Below, one piece after another: positions 1-9,912 of a stretch of 64,000 nt of DNA. This stretch comes from Mesoplasma seiffertii ATCC 49495 (GTDB taxonomy: Bacteria; Bacillota_I; Bacilli_A; Mycoplasmatales; Mycoplasmataceae). Under the pieces are notes generated by a model. That model saw only the letters and a program-made list of their open reading frames with translations, searched no databases and was not told where the DNA came from. Numbering within the stretch: the stretch's first letter is position 1; each line of letters begins with the position of its first letter. The stretch covers positions 126,916 through 190,915 of the forward strand of contig NZ_KI912486.1 of assembly GCF_000518725.1 (NCBI RefSeq). The letters run 5' to 3'. A program made the position numbers and the translations under genes.

Positions 1-134
1 GGTTTTCGAACATTAAGTTTTTTGTTTTTTGTCTTATTATATTTAAAATAAATAGTTGCACCAATTCCAATTAATAAAACTCCAAAAACACTTAGTACAA
101 TGATCGCAATCACTTTACTGTCTCTTAATAATTC
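1..134 (-). other. Out-of-frame transmembrane tail (partial, runs off the left edge)
   Basis: On the minus strand a second frame is open from 134 to the window edge and encodes a clean single membrane helix (about 20 hydrophobic residues including VIAIIVLSVFGVLL) followed by a basic tail. The MreB-like frame stops at 115-117, 18-20 bases after this frame opens. Removing one A from the AAG at the T-run near 132-137 would fuse the two frames, making a membrane-anchored actin-like protein. It could instead be a separate gene starting at the GTG at 113-111, which has only a weak ribosome-binding site. Frameshift, sequence error or separate gene cannot be told apart here. Confidence 0.45.
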
Positions 135-870
135 TTAAAAAATCGGCATTTCCATCAACTGCTTTTGTTGTTGTGATTTTTTCTATATCTTTTTGCAGTT
201 TTTCAATTGGCTTCATTAACTCAGAGTTTTTTCAAATTTTGACTTTAAATGGCTCTCCTGTTCCAAATTCTCTTAGTTCAAATTTGGTCATTTCAAAATC
301 TTTTTTGCAAATAGTATCTAATAATAAAATAGTTTTCTTGGTATTTAAAAGACCTTTAAAATTTGTATAAATATATTTATGCAAATCTTTTTGTATTTTT
401 AAAAGACCATAATCAAGTTTAAAAATTTTGCCGTAACTTTTTTCGTAGATTCATGTAGAATGATATTCTAAATCAACATAAAATTCTGCACTTTTATCAA
501 GGACATTTTTATAAAACTTTCGTTGCGTTATAAATTGAGCTTTGGGGAATTCCATTTTACAAAGCTCTTGCAAAAATTTACTCATTTTAACAAATGTGAT
601 TTCTTCATTTTTATTTAAAGTTCCACTGCTTTTTAAATATCTCAGATAAAATATAAAACTTTCAATGTTAATCATCTTATCGTTTTCAAAAAAACGCGTT
701 GATAAAAAATTCCCTTTTTCACGAATTTTATCTTCAGCAAAGTTTCCAGCTCCAACTAGCTTTAAAGTTTTTAAGTCATAAGCAACTAAATTTGACTCAC
801 GAAAAATACATTTATTGTTTTGAAAAATTTCAACAAAGTAATTTCCAAATTTAATGATTTTATTATCCAT
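115..870 (-). CDS. Diverged MreB/actin-like protein, C-terminus apparently frameshifted
   Basis: About 251 residues to the first in-frame TAA at 115-117, with one TGA read as Trp. I see a faint but ordered MreB pattern: LVAYDLKT near residue 28 followed by a G-x-x-A-E-D segment (as in SVVAxxxxTxxxxAVGxxA), FENDKMINIESF near 61, VDLEYHST near 132 where MreB has the DIGGGT loop, and a late FGTGEPFKVKI segment at the position of MreB GRDLxxGLPKxVxV. The same blocks occur in the MreB-like gene at 26870-27838 (compare LENDEVQNLEIF). The usual phosphate-binding glycines are missing. A hydrophobic helix with a KYNKTKNKK tail lies just downstream in another frame, so the C-terminus may be broken. ATG shares its first base with the stop of the upstream phosphatase (TAATG), with GAGGT ahead. 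Function unknown; fold assignment is inference. Confidence 0.5.
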
Positions 871-1364
871 TAGAATTTACCTCATTCTAATTTAGCTTTT
901 TTAGCAATATCTACAAACGGAAAGTGAGTTTTTAAAAAATCGAAAACTCCTTGATTTAATTTCATATATGGGTAAAAGTTATCAATAAATTCAACAATTG
1001 CATCGGAAAAGTTATCAGCCTTAATAAACTTTTGAGTGACTAAGTAAATAAAAACTAACGACGGACTTCTGCTTACCCCCAACTGACAATGAACATAAAT
1101 GTCACTTTCCTCATTTTCAATTAGAAATTTTAGACCTGCAACAAACGGTCTTTCTGATAAATAGTTAACATCATGAATATCTACGATGTTTAATATAATT
1201 TTGTCTGGTAGCAACAGAAAATCTTTATCACGAATAATAATATCTTTATTTTTTGAAAAAATGTTATAGTATATATCACTGATTTTTACTTCTTTTACAG
1301 TACTGTTCGGAGCCGAAAATTGGTCTCCCAGTATTAAATTATTTACAATTAATTTACGTGTCAT
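870..1364 (-). CDS. Dual-specificity/tyrosine protein phosphatase
   Basis: 164 residues, with a terminal TGA-coded Trp before the TAA at 870-872. The signature loop HCQLGVSRS near residue 113 fits HCxxGxxRS of the cysteine-based phosphatases, with Cys as nucleophile and Arg binding phosphate. The upstream VDIHDVNYL segment supplies the general-acid aspartate at the spacing usual for dual-specificity enzymes. Length is that of a lone catalytic domain without export signal or membrane segment, so it should act in the cytoplasm. It overlaps the PTS gene upstream (TAATG, GGAGGA ribosome-binding site) and the actin-like gene downstream (TAATG), so the three are translationally coupled. Substrate unknown; a phosphoprotein or phosphosugar linked to the PTS are both possible. 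Confidence 0.8.
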
Positions 1365-2986
1365 TATTCCTCCATTTTCAAGTATTTTTTTAATTCAGTA
1401 GCAATATTAATTACCTTGGGACCATAAATTACTTGATATTTATTGCCCATTTTTTTAATTCCAAAGTTTCCAGTTGAGTTCAAAATATCTTCATTAACTA
1501 ATGTTTCATCAGCAACCGTTACTCGTAAACGCGAAACACAGTTAGTTAAGATTGCAATATTTTCTTGCCCTCCAAAACCTTCAATAATTGTTTTTGTTAA
1601 ACTTAATTGCTCACTTTCTTTGTCGGTCACATTTATGGGCTCAAGATTAATTTTTTCTCTAAACTCTTTTTTTGAATGTAATTTAATCTCAGTTCCATTA
1701 GCACCAGGTGTTTTTAACTTCAGTTTTTTAATAAGAACAACAAATGTTGTTGTATAAACTGTAAACATAATTGGACCTATTACAAAGATTCCTCATGCAC
1801 GTTCTATATTTTTAAAATTAATTCCATTAACGATTATTCATGTTATTAGACCTGATCCTCTTGTCGAAACTTGGGCAAAATTCCCTAAGTACATAAACAT
1901 ATAAGTAAATCCTGTAAAAATTACATGAAATACATATAAAATTGGTGCTGAAAATAAAAATGTAAATTCAATCGGTTCAGTAATCCCTGATAAAAATGAG
2001 GACAACATTGCTGAAAAAATTACACTTCCTCCAACTTTTCGATTTTGTTTAGGAATGCAAATTCACATTCCAAATGCTGCTCCTGTCAAGGAAAACATGT
2101 TTGTTGGAAAAGTTCCATTAATAATTCAGGCAGACTTCGCTGTAACAAATTCTCCAGCTCCTAACTTAGCAATTGCAATACTGTAGATTCCTTTAACTGT
2201 TTCATTAGTTTGGGGGTTTACTCAAGTATCACCAACTTCGGTATAATACAAAAAGTAATTTAGTACATGATGCAAACCAAATGGGATAAGCATTCTAATA
2301 ATAGAACCGTACATAAACGGTGCAGCGACACCCATACTACTAATACCTTGTCCAAAACTTTTAATAGCTCCTGAAATTGGAATTCATGCCAATGCTAAGG
2401 GCATTCCAAATAATCATGCTACTAAAGTTGTCGCAACTGGTGAAAATCGCGGTCCTCCAAAGAAAGCCAAATAAGTAGGAAATTTTAAGCGATAAGTTCA
2501 ACGATGAACGATATAACCTAATAATCCAGCAGTCATTCCACCAAGAGCTGAATATTGAAAACCAACAACTCCAAATCTTGTAATTAATCCATTTTCTTTT
2601 GGACCATTACCTATAAGCATTTCTGGAGACACAATTGACAAAATCATATTACCTGCAACATAAAGCGCAGCTAATGCCATCAATCCAGATAAAGCTGCAG
2701 CAATCTTCTCTTCTTTGGCTAATCCCGCTGCTAATCCAACAGCTACCAAGAAGTCGATATTTGTAATTGCAATCATTCCAATATTTTTAATTGCATCAGC
2801 GGCAATTTTAGTATTTCCTGAATAAGTTCCTGCAGAAACGGCAATTGCTTGTACAGCATATCCCATAGCTCCAATTAGCGCCAATAACGGTATGATTGAA
2901 ATCGGTATTAAAATTGCACGAGCAAAACTTTCCAATGAAGAACGGGCACTAAGTATTTTGTTTTTAATAATTTGTGCTTTTTTCAT
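1364..2986 (-). CDS. PTS EIICB permease, glucose/maltose/N-acetylglucosamine family
   Basis: 540 residues when TGA is read as Trp. The first ~400 form the EIIC channel: many membrane helices, FGGPRFSPVATTL, GLHHVLNYF and the GITEPIEFTF substrate loop of the glucose superfamily. The last ~80 form an EIIB domain with the phosphorylated cysteine in LTNCVSRLRV (about Cys483). No EIIA domain is attached, so phosphate must come from an EIIA encoded elsewhere. The sugar cannot be read from sequence. The start has AGGAGG ahead and follows an RpiR regulator gene separated by two near-identical AT palindromes, which suggests RpiR control. The stop overlaps the ATG of the phosphatase. Confidence 0.9.
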
Positions 2987-2996
2987 TTTTCCTCCT

Positions 2997-3009
2997 CGAA
3001 AATATTTTA
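2997..3009. promoter_or_regulatory. Candidate RpiR operator, proximal copy
   Basis: AAAATATTTT core palindrome with a G on one side, 12-22 bases upstream of the PTS start codon on the minus strand. A second copy lies 68 bases further upstream. Position next to an RpiR gene and the PTS gene is the reason to propose an operator; AT-rich palindromes also occur by chance in this genome. Confidence 0.35.
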
Positions 3010-3050
3010 TTAACCAAGCGATAAAAAATAAGGTTTTACAACCTTACACT
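3010..3050 (-). terminator. Hairpin between RpiR gene and PTS gene
   Basis: AAGGTT-TTAC-AACCTT at about 3030-3045 is a six-base-pair stem with a four-base loop, flanked by AT-rich DNA. It could end the RpiR transcript or be part of the regulatory region. No long U tract follows on the minus strand, so it is a weak terminator at best. Confidence 0.25.
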
Positions 3051-3065
3051 TTTTCTTTTTTTATG

Positions 3066-3077
3066 GAAAATATTTTC
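3066..3077. promoter_or_regulatory. Candidate RpiR operator, distal copy
   Basis: GAAAATATTTTC is a perfect 12-base palindrome lying between the RpiR stop codon and the PTS start, centred 68 bases from the copy at 2997-3009. RpiR-family regulators bind AT-rich palindromes of this kind, so paired sites would suit a looping or cooperative repressor. Inference only. Confidence 0.4.
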
Positions 3078-3093
3078 TAAAAGGTATTAGAAA

Positions 3094-3849
3094 TTAAATA
3101 TAATTTAACATTTCTAAAATAAACTGATCAATTATTAAAAGTAAAATATACTTAGCCGTCATGGGAAATCTTTTGCTATCTAAGATATATTCATCTTCAT
3201 AACTACCATACAAATGATAATCAAGATATTTTTCAAAATTAATTTTTTGAGAACCAGTAATTCCGATTATTGCATAAGGTTTAAAAACAATAATTTTTTT
3301 TAAGTATTCCTTAATTTGGTTGTTAAACCCTGAAGAACTTAATACAAAAATAATTTTTTCTTCTACATCAAAAATTTGAGGATCATATTTGTCATATCTT
3401 AATTTGACATTTACATGCATATCCAAAAAAGTTGAAAACATGTACTTTGCTAAAATTAGCGTTTTCCCTGAAGCATAAATAATGACTGAGCGTTTGTCTT
3501 TAATAATTTCTTTAGAAACATTTTTAATTAATCTTAAGTTGATTTCAGTTAGCGTTTTAACAATCGGGTCACATAAGTTTTTTTGATAAAGACGAATGCT
3601 CAGTGACTCTTTATCATCATCACTAATTGTAGAATTATAAGTTTTTTTAATCATATCTTTAAAACCATCAAACCCTATTTTATTACAAACTTTTGTAATT
3701 GTACTTGGACTAACATTGCAATCAGCAGCTACTTTCTTAATTGAAATAGTATCAATCACTTTATGATAAATTACAAAATAATCAGCAATCATTTTTTGTT
3801 GTTTTGTTAATTTAAGATAATGATTCTTAATTTCTTTTAATAAGTTCAT
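3094..3849 (-). CDS. RpiR-family transcriptional regulator (HTH plus SIS domain)
   Basis: 251 residues. The N-terminal helix-turn-helix has the RpiR pattern VAADCNVSPSTITKVCNKIGF near residues 40-60 (cited in part: VSPSTITKVCNKIGFDGF). The C-terminal half fits a SIS sugar-phosphate-binding domain: VIIYASGKTLILAKYM and IIFVLSSSGFNNQIKEYL. I start at MNLLKEI (ATG 3849-3847) because GAAGGA precedes it; an upstream in-frame ATG at 3936 would add residues that lie outside the family. Position just upstream of the PTS operon on the same strand makes that operon the likely target, with a sugar phosphate as effector. Confidence 0.85.
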   Translation of the reverse strand: MNLLKEIKNHYLKLTKQQKMIADYFVIYHKVIDTISIKKVAADCNVSPSTITKVCNKIGFDGFKDMIKKTYNSTISDDDKESLSIRLYQKNLCDPIVKTLTEINLRLIKNVSKEIIKDKRSVIIYASGKTLILAKYMFSTFLDMHVNVKLRYDKYDPQIFDVEEKIIFVLSSSGFNNQIKEYLKKIIVFKPYAIIGITGSQKINFEKYLDYHLYGSYEDEYILDSKRFPMTAKYILLLIIDQFILEMLNYI

Positions 3850-3953
3850 AGAAAATCCTTCTTTCAAAATAATCATATAAACAAAACGACAAAATCTATG
3901 AAACAATTTTTGTATTAAAAAACAAAAAACCCACAAATGTGGGTTTATATAGT

Positions 3954-5780
3954 CTAACTCATTAATCCTGCTTGATAAAGATTTTGGAAATGCCCTGGAG
4001 TATTGATTAACTCATCAAAAGATCCTTGTTGAACAATCCCTTTACCATTTGCTCCAAGAACAATGATTTGATCAACATTTTTAATTGTTGATAAACGGTG
4101 GGCAATTGTCACACTAGTACGGTTTTGCATTAACTCGTCTAATTTAGCTTGAATTTCTTTTTCAACAATATTATCTAATGCTGAAGTTGCCTCATCTAAA
4201 ATTAAAATCTGTGGATCTTTTAAAAACATTCTCGCAATTACCAAACGTTGTTTTTGACCTCCAGATAACATAAATCCTCGTTCTCCAAGAACTGTTTTAT
4301 ATCCTTCTGGTCAGCTCATAATTAAACCATGTAGTTCGGCTTTTTTACATGCTTCAATTACATCATCATCTGTAGCTTGAAAACTTCCATACTTAACATT
4401 TTCAAAAACATCACCAAATAAAATTTGAGGGTCCTGTTCGACATATCCTAAATGTTGCAGATAACTTTCCAAATTAAGATCTTTCAAATCGTATTTTTTA
4501 TTAATGACAATTTTCCCTTTGCTTGGATCATAAAGTCTTAATAATAACTTAGCAATTGTTGATTTACCTGAACCAGTTTCTCCAACAAAAGCATATGATT
4601 TACCTTGCTCAAATTTAAAATTAAATTTTGGTAGAATTTGTTTTTCAGGTTTTTCTGGATAGTTAAACTCAACATCTTTAAACACAATGTCACTAGTAAT
4701 TTTTTTAATTTTGATTCCATCATTATAGTGAAAATTCATAATTGAATCGGCTTGTAATGTTGTACTAATTCTAGCTGATGCCACTCCAGCAGAAGCAAAT
4801 CCTCCTGACATATTCAGTAAAGTAAACAACGGACCAATTAGCAACCCTTGTGATAAAGAGTACGCTGCAAAAGTATTTTTGAAAAAGTCTAATGTTTGTT
4901 GTGAGTCTCCTGATGAGCCATAAAAGATAACTGCAAAGATAGGAGCAGTAAAAGAAATAATAAAATCTCCTGCAAAAACAACTGTAAATAACAACGATAA
5001 TCAACTAGCAACTGGTTTTGTTTGTTCAAAATAATCAACGTGTTTAGCTTTGAAATTTTCAGTTTCATAAGCTTCAGTTCCCGAAGCTTTAATTAATCTA
5101 ACCGAAACAATTCGATCAATTACGTTACCATTTGTTTTTTCCAAAGTTTGACGAACTCTTTCATATCGATTAACTAACATTATGTAAACGAACACAAATC
5201 CACTTAAAATAACTATGAATAGACCTGTCCCTACAAGAGCGATTTTTCAATCTAAAATAAATGTCATTGTAACAGCAATCGCAATTTGAAAAACTGAAAT
5301 AATTCCTCCAACAGGAATATTAATTGCTCAATCACTAACAAACTTTGAATCAGATATTACATTAGTTAAAAGTTCTCCAATTTTTTTGTCAGAGTAATAC
5401 GAGATATCTTGACGAACTAATTTTTCTAAAATACGATTTCGTAAGTCTATTTCAATACGTATTGCCATTAAGTATCCTAAGTAGTTAATTGCAAAAGTAT
5501 TAATTGTGTTAATAACAATTGAAATTGCCCCAATTAATACTAAATAAGGTCATGATAGATTTCAATAGCTTGTAATAAAAGACGACCCAACAGTTTCGGT
5601 TGCAAAGTCTTTAGTCAAGTCCATGTTAATTTGTTGAGTTAACAATGGAATCATCATCACAGTGATACCGTAAATTAAAATCAACGGCATCATTAAAACA
5701 CTTAATTTTCATTCTTTGACATAATAGCGAAAGATGATTTTGAAAAACTCACTATTTTTTGATATTTTTCTTTTTCCCAT
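3954..5780 (-). CDS. ABC exporter half-transporter (membrane plus ATPase), copy D
   Basis: 608 residues. N-terminal half has about six membrane segments of the ABC exporter fold, including the conserved [20 protein letters not shown] coupling region; C-terminal half is the ATPase with Walker [11 protein letters not shown]-loop YVEQDPQ, signature LSGGQKQR, Walker [13 protein letters not shown] and H-loop AHRLST. TGA codons split the frame if read as stops. It follows copy E by 16 bases with AAGGAG ahead, so E and D form one transcript and probably a heterodimer. Substrate unknown; family members export lipids, drugs or peptides. Confidence 0.9.
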
Positions 5781-5796
5781 AAGTTCAACTCCTTTC

Positions 5797-7638
5797 TTAA
5801 CCTTGTTGGGTCATTAGACCTGCATTATACAAGTTTTTAAAATGCCCTGGTTTGTTAACTAATTCTTCAAAGGTTCCTTGTTGAACAATTCCCTTACCAT
5901 TTGCACCAAGAACAATAATTTGATCAACGTTTCTAATAGTTGATAAACGGTGTGCAATTGTCACGCTAGTACGATTTTTCATTAACTCATTTAACTTAGC
6001 CTGAATTTCTTTTTCAACGATATTATCCAACGCTGAAGTTGCTTCATCTAAAATTAAAATTTCTGGGTTTTTTAAGAACATTCTTGCAATTACTAGACGT
6101 TGCTTTTGACCTCCAGATAACATAAATCCTCGTTCACCTAAAATTGTTTTATACCCTTCTGGTCAACCAGAAATTAAGTCATGAATTTCGGCTTTTTTAC
6201 ATGCAGCAATGACTTCTTCATCACTAGCGTCAAAACGGCCATAGCGAACGTTTTCATAAACATCTCCAAATAAAATTTGTGGTTCTTGTTCAACATAACC
6301 AACGTGTCTTAAGTAAGAAGCCAAATTTACATCTTTAAGATTTTGATTTTTATTAATAATGATTTCTCCACTGCTTGGATCATAAAATCTAAGTAATAGT
6401 CTCGCAATTGTTGACTTTCCTGAACCAGTTTCTCCAACAAAGGCATATGATTTTCCCTCTTCAAATTTAAAACTAAATTTTGGAAGAATTAATTGTTCTG
6501 GTTTTTCGGGATATCTGAATTCAACATCTTTAAAGATAATGTCGCCTTTAATTGATTTGACAATATTTTCTCCAAAGTAGTTTGGATCTAAAATTGATTC
6601 AGTTGCAATTGTTTCAGAAATTTGCGAAGCTGCAACTCCAGACATTGCTAGTCCAAATGAAGAGTTCAATAAATTATATAGTGGTCCAATTAAAATCGCT
6701 TGAGCTAGCATATATGATGCAAATGTTGTTCCAAAAAAGATTTTTGCTTTTTCGGGATCATTACCTAAACCATAAAAGATTCCGGCAAAAATTGGTGTTG
6801 ATAATTGAATAATACATTCCCCTGCGAAAATAATCGTTAACATTCACGACAAACTAATTGCAGTCGGTTTTTGTAAACTATAATACTTCTGATGAGTTTC
6901 TTTAAATTTATTTGTTTCATAAGCTTCAGTTCCTGTTGACTTAATTAATCTAACTGTTGCGACTCTGTCAGTAACATTTCCATTAACTATTTCAATTTCT
7001 TCCCTGATTTTTTCATATTTTTTAACTGTATTTTGGTATGCAAATATAAACGCTATACAAATAATTACAAAAACTGTAAATCCCGCTGCAGCTATTTTTC
7101 AATCAAAAATAAATGTCATAGTTACAGCAACAATAATTTGAGAAACTGAAATTCCGATTGAAGACGGAATTGTAACTGCTCATTCTCCTACCACTTGAGT
7201 ATCAGAAACAACTTTTGTTAAAATTTCTCCAATTTTTTTATCAGAATAATAAGAGATATCTTGACGAACTAACTTTTCTAAAATACGATTACGTAAATCG
7301 ACTTCAATTTTACGTCCTAAAATATAACCATAATAACTAAATACAAACGTTGCTATAACGTCTAACAAAATTATCGCTACTGCGATATAAATACATTCAG
7401 TTCAATGTAGCCCTCAAAAATTTGCTGGGATTGGTTCAATATTTCCTACATTTTCGTTTGCTTCTTGAATGATACTCATAGTCATTTGTTGAGTTAACAT
7501 TGGCACCATTATTCTCGTTAATGCAAATAAAATAATCATTACTAGCATTAATGAAACTAATTTTCATTCTTTTAAATAGTATTTTCAAATTACTTTAAAA
7601 AATTCACTATTTTTTGATATTTTCTTCTTCCCACTCAT
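5797..7638 (-). CDS. ABC exporter half-transporter, copy E
   Basis: 613 residues with the same architecture as its downstream neighbour: exporter membrane domain, then ATPase with [29 protein letters not shown] and AHRLST. AAAGGAG precedes the ATG at 7638. N-terminal [15 protein letters not shown] resembles [14 protein letters not shown] of copy D, evidence of a recent duplication. Both nucleotide-binding sites look intact, so an active heterodimer or two homodimers are possible. Substrate not predictable. Confidence 0.9.
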
Positions 7639-7805
7639 AAATTCTCCTTTGAATGATATGAAACTTTAAACTACTCTTAATATTCAAAAGAACTGTTTAT
7701 TCTGCTTAATTATTTTTTAATTTGCTCATTTTTATACACATCATTACCAATTAAAATTGGCTTTAAGTCAAGTTTAACACAATCATAATTGAATTACTTT
7801 AAGCT
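7639..7805. other. Intergenic region upstream of the E-D exporter operon
   Basis: No gene. Contains the ribosome-binding site of copy E and a CCAATT-AA-AATTGG inverted repeat near 7748-7761, which could be an operator or a remnant hairpin. A clear -35/-10 pair was not found. Confidence 0.3.
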
Positions 7806-7833
7806 ATAAAAAAATTAGCATTTTGCTAATTTT
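7806..7833 (-). terminator. Rho-independent terminator after exporter copy F
   Basis: AAATTAGCA (7812-7820) pairs with TGCTAATTT (7824-7832), followed on the minus strand by a run of U. It starts right after the stop codon of copy F. Confidence 0.8.
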
Positions 7834-9660
7834 TTAATCCATTAGTCCGGCTTCATATAGTTTTTTAAAATGTCCCGGAGTATTTTTCAATTCTTCAAAA
7901 GTTCCTGTTTGAACAATTCCAGCTCCATTTGCTCCTAAAACAATAATTTGATCTGCATTCTTAATTGTTGACAAACGGTGGGCAATCGAAACTGTAGTTC
8001 TCCCAACCATTAAAGTTTCCAACTTTTCTTGAATTTCTTTTTCTACAATGTTATCTAAAGCTGACGTTGCTTCATCTAAAATTAATACTTGCGGATTTTT
8101 TAAGAACATTCTCGCAATTACCAAACGTTGTTTTTGGCCTCCAGACAACATAAACCCTCGTTCACCTAAAATTGTTTTGTAACCCTCTGGTCAAGTTTTT
8201 ACTAAATCATGTAACTCCGCCTTTTTACATGCTTCAATAACCTCTTTATCTGTTGCTTCAAAAGTTCCATAGCGAACATTCTCAAATACATCACCATACA
8301 TAATTTGCGGCTCTTGTTCTACATAACCAATATGTTTTAGGTAACTCGCCAAATTTAAATCTTTTAAATTTTGTGTACCATTAATTAAAATTTCTCCCTC
8401 AGTTGGGTCATAGAATCTCAATAATAATTTAGAAATCGTTGATTTACCCGAACCTGTTTGACCTACAAATGCATAAGATTTTCCCTTTTCAAAAACGAAA
8501 TCAAATTTCGGTAAAACAGTTTTAGTTGGTTTTTCAGGATAAGCAAAACTCACACCTTTAAAAATAATATCTCCGTCAATTCCAGCAATTTCTTTTCCAT
8601 CAAAATAATGTGGATCCATAATTGATTCCGAGTTAATGGTCTCATTAACTCTTGAAGCAGCAACACTTGCTTGAGCTAAACCAAATGCTGCATTCATTAC
8701 ATTAAATAACGGCCCAATCATCATTCCTTGAGCTAAGGCAAACGCTGCAAAAGTCACTGTAAAAAATGTTTTGACTTGTTCAGTGTTTCCCGAATTCCCA
8801 AAAATTAACATTGCTGCAATAATTGTGGAAAATTGTAATAGCGAAACTCCTCCAAATAAAGTTGTCAGCATTAACGCCTGCATTCTCCCAACTAGTTCAG
8901 ACTTTGAGTAATACTCTTGATGCACTTCTTTAAATCTTGCAGTTTCATAATTTTCAGTTCCTGTTGATTTAATTAATCTAACTGTCGCAATTCTATCAAT
9001 AACATTACCGTTAATTTCCGTAATAACTGCACGTACTTTGTGAAAACGTTTTGTAGTTACATTAAATGTCAAATACATAATTAACATAATTGTTGCAAAT
9101 GTCACTAACGCTACTAACGCTAATTGTCATTGCAAAATAAACATCATCATTAAAGCCGCAATAATTTGGAAAACAGAAATACCAATTAGCATTGGAATCA
9201 TGACTGATTGATCTCCAACCATTTGAGTATCTGATACAACTTTTGTTAAAATTTCACCGATTTTTTTATCTGAGTAATATGAAATGTCTTGACGAACAAG
9301 TCTTTCTAAAGACCTATTTCTTAAATCAATTTCAATTTTCTTTCCCATCAAGTATCCGACATAGTTAAATAAATATGAACAGATACAGTTAACAACTACT
9401 GCGGAAATTGCAATATAGACCAGCTTATCTCATCCAATCCCTCAAAAGTTCGGTGAGGGTTCTACACCAGCTTTTTCGCTCATAATAGACATGGTCATCT
9501 GGTTTGTAAGTAGTGGAATCATTAATCCACAAGCAACGATAAAAATCATTAATGTTGCAATTACGATTGTAAACTTTCACTCTTTGATATAAAACTTGTA
9601 AATCATTTTTCAAAAAATCTTGTTTGATTTTTGATTTTTCGCTAATGTTTGATTCTTCAT
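7834..9660 (-). CDS. ABC exporter half-transporter, copy F
   Basis: 608 residues. N-terminus [19 protein letters not shown] then six-helix exporter domain and an ATPase with Walker [10 protein letters not shown] (Gln where the sister copies have Glu), [20 protein letters not shown] and AHRLST. The start at 9660 has AAAGGG upstream. It is separately transcribed from copies E and G, with its own terminator. All catalytic residues are present. Export substrate unknown. Confidence 0.9.
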
Positions 9661-9876
9661 TGTATCCCTTTCTTGTTTAGCAGTTTTACACAATAAAAAT
9701 ATCAACTACATCTTGATTAGTTTTTTATTGCACATTGCCTGTTAAATTTTATTATTATTTCACAAATTTTGACTTACTTAATTTTTTTATACTTCATAAA
9801 TTGATTTTCCTTAGGAGTAAAGACTACCATCTATTTTTTAATTATACCAATTAAACATTATAAACAAAATTACTCA
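9661..9876. other. Intergenic region upstream of exporter copy F
   Basis: About 215 bases, very AT-rich, no open frame with a ribosome-binding site. It presumably carries the promoter of copy F on the minus strand, but I cannot pick a convincing -35/-10 pair. Confidence 0.3.
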
Positions 9877-9909
9877 TAAAAAAATACTTTAATTGCTTAA
9901 AGTATTTTT
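9877..9909 (-). terminator. Rho-independent terminator after exporter copy G
   Basis: AAAATACTTT (9881-9890) pairs with AAAGTATTTT (9899-9908), with U-rich sequence beyond it on the minus strand. The loop is eight bases. Confidence 0.75.
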
Positions 9910-9912
9910 TGA

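Noticed and set aside
173-370. Plus-strand open frame of 65 codons
   Set aside because: Lies antisense to the actin-like gene, has no ribosome-binding site and looks like its shadow.
1443-1757. Plus-strand open frame of 104 codons
   Set aside because: Antisense to the EIIB domain of the PTS gene, which has clear family motifs.
3954-4271. Short ABC ATPase genes beginning at MLSGGQKQR (also at 5797, 7834 and 9913)
   Set aside because: These are ends of full exporters split only when TGA is read as stop; the frame continues through Trp codons.
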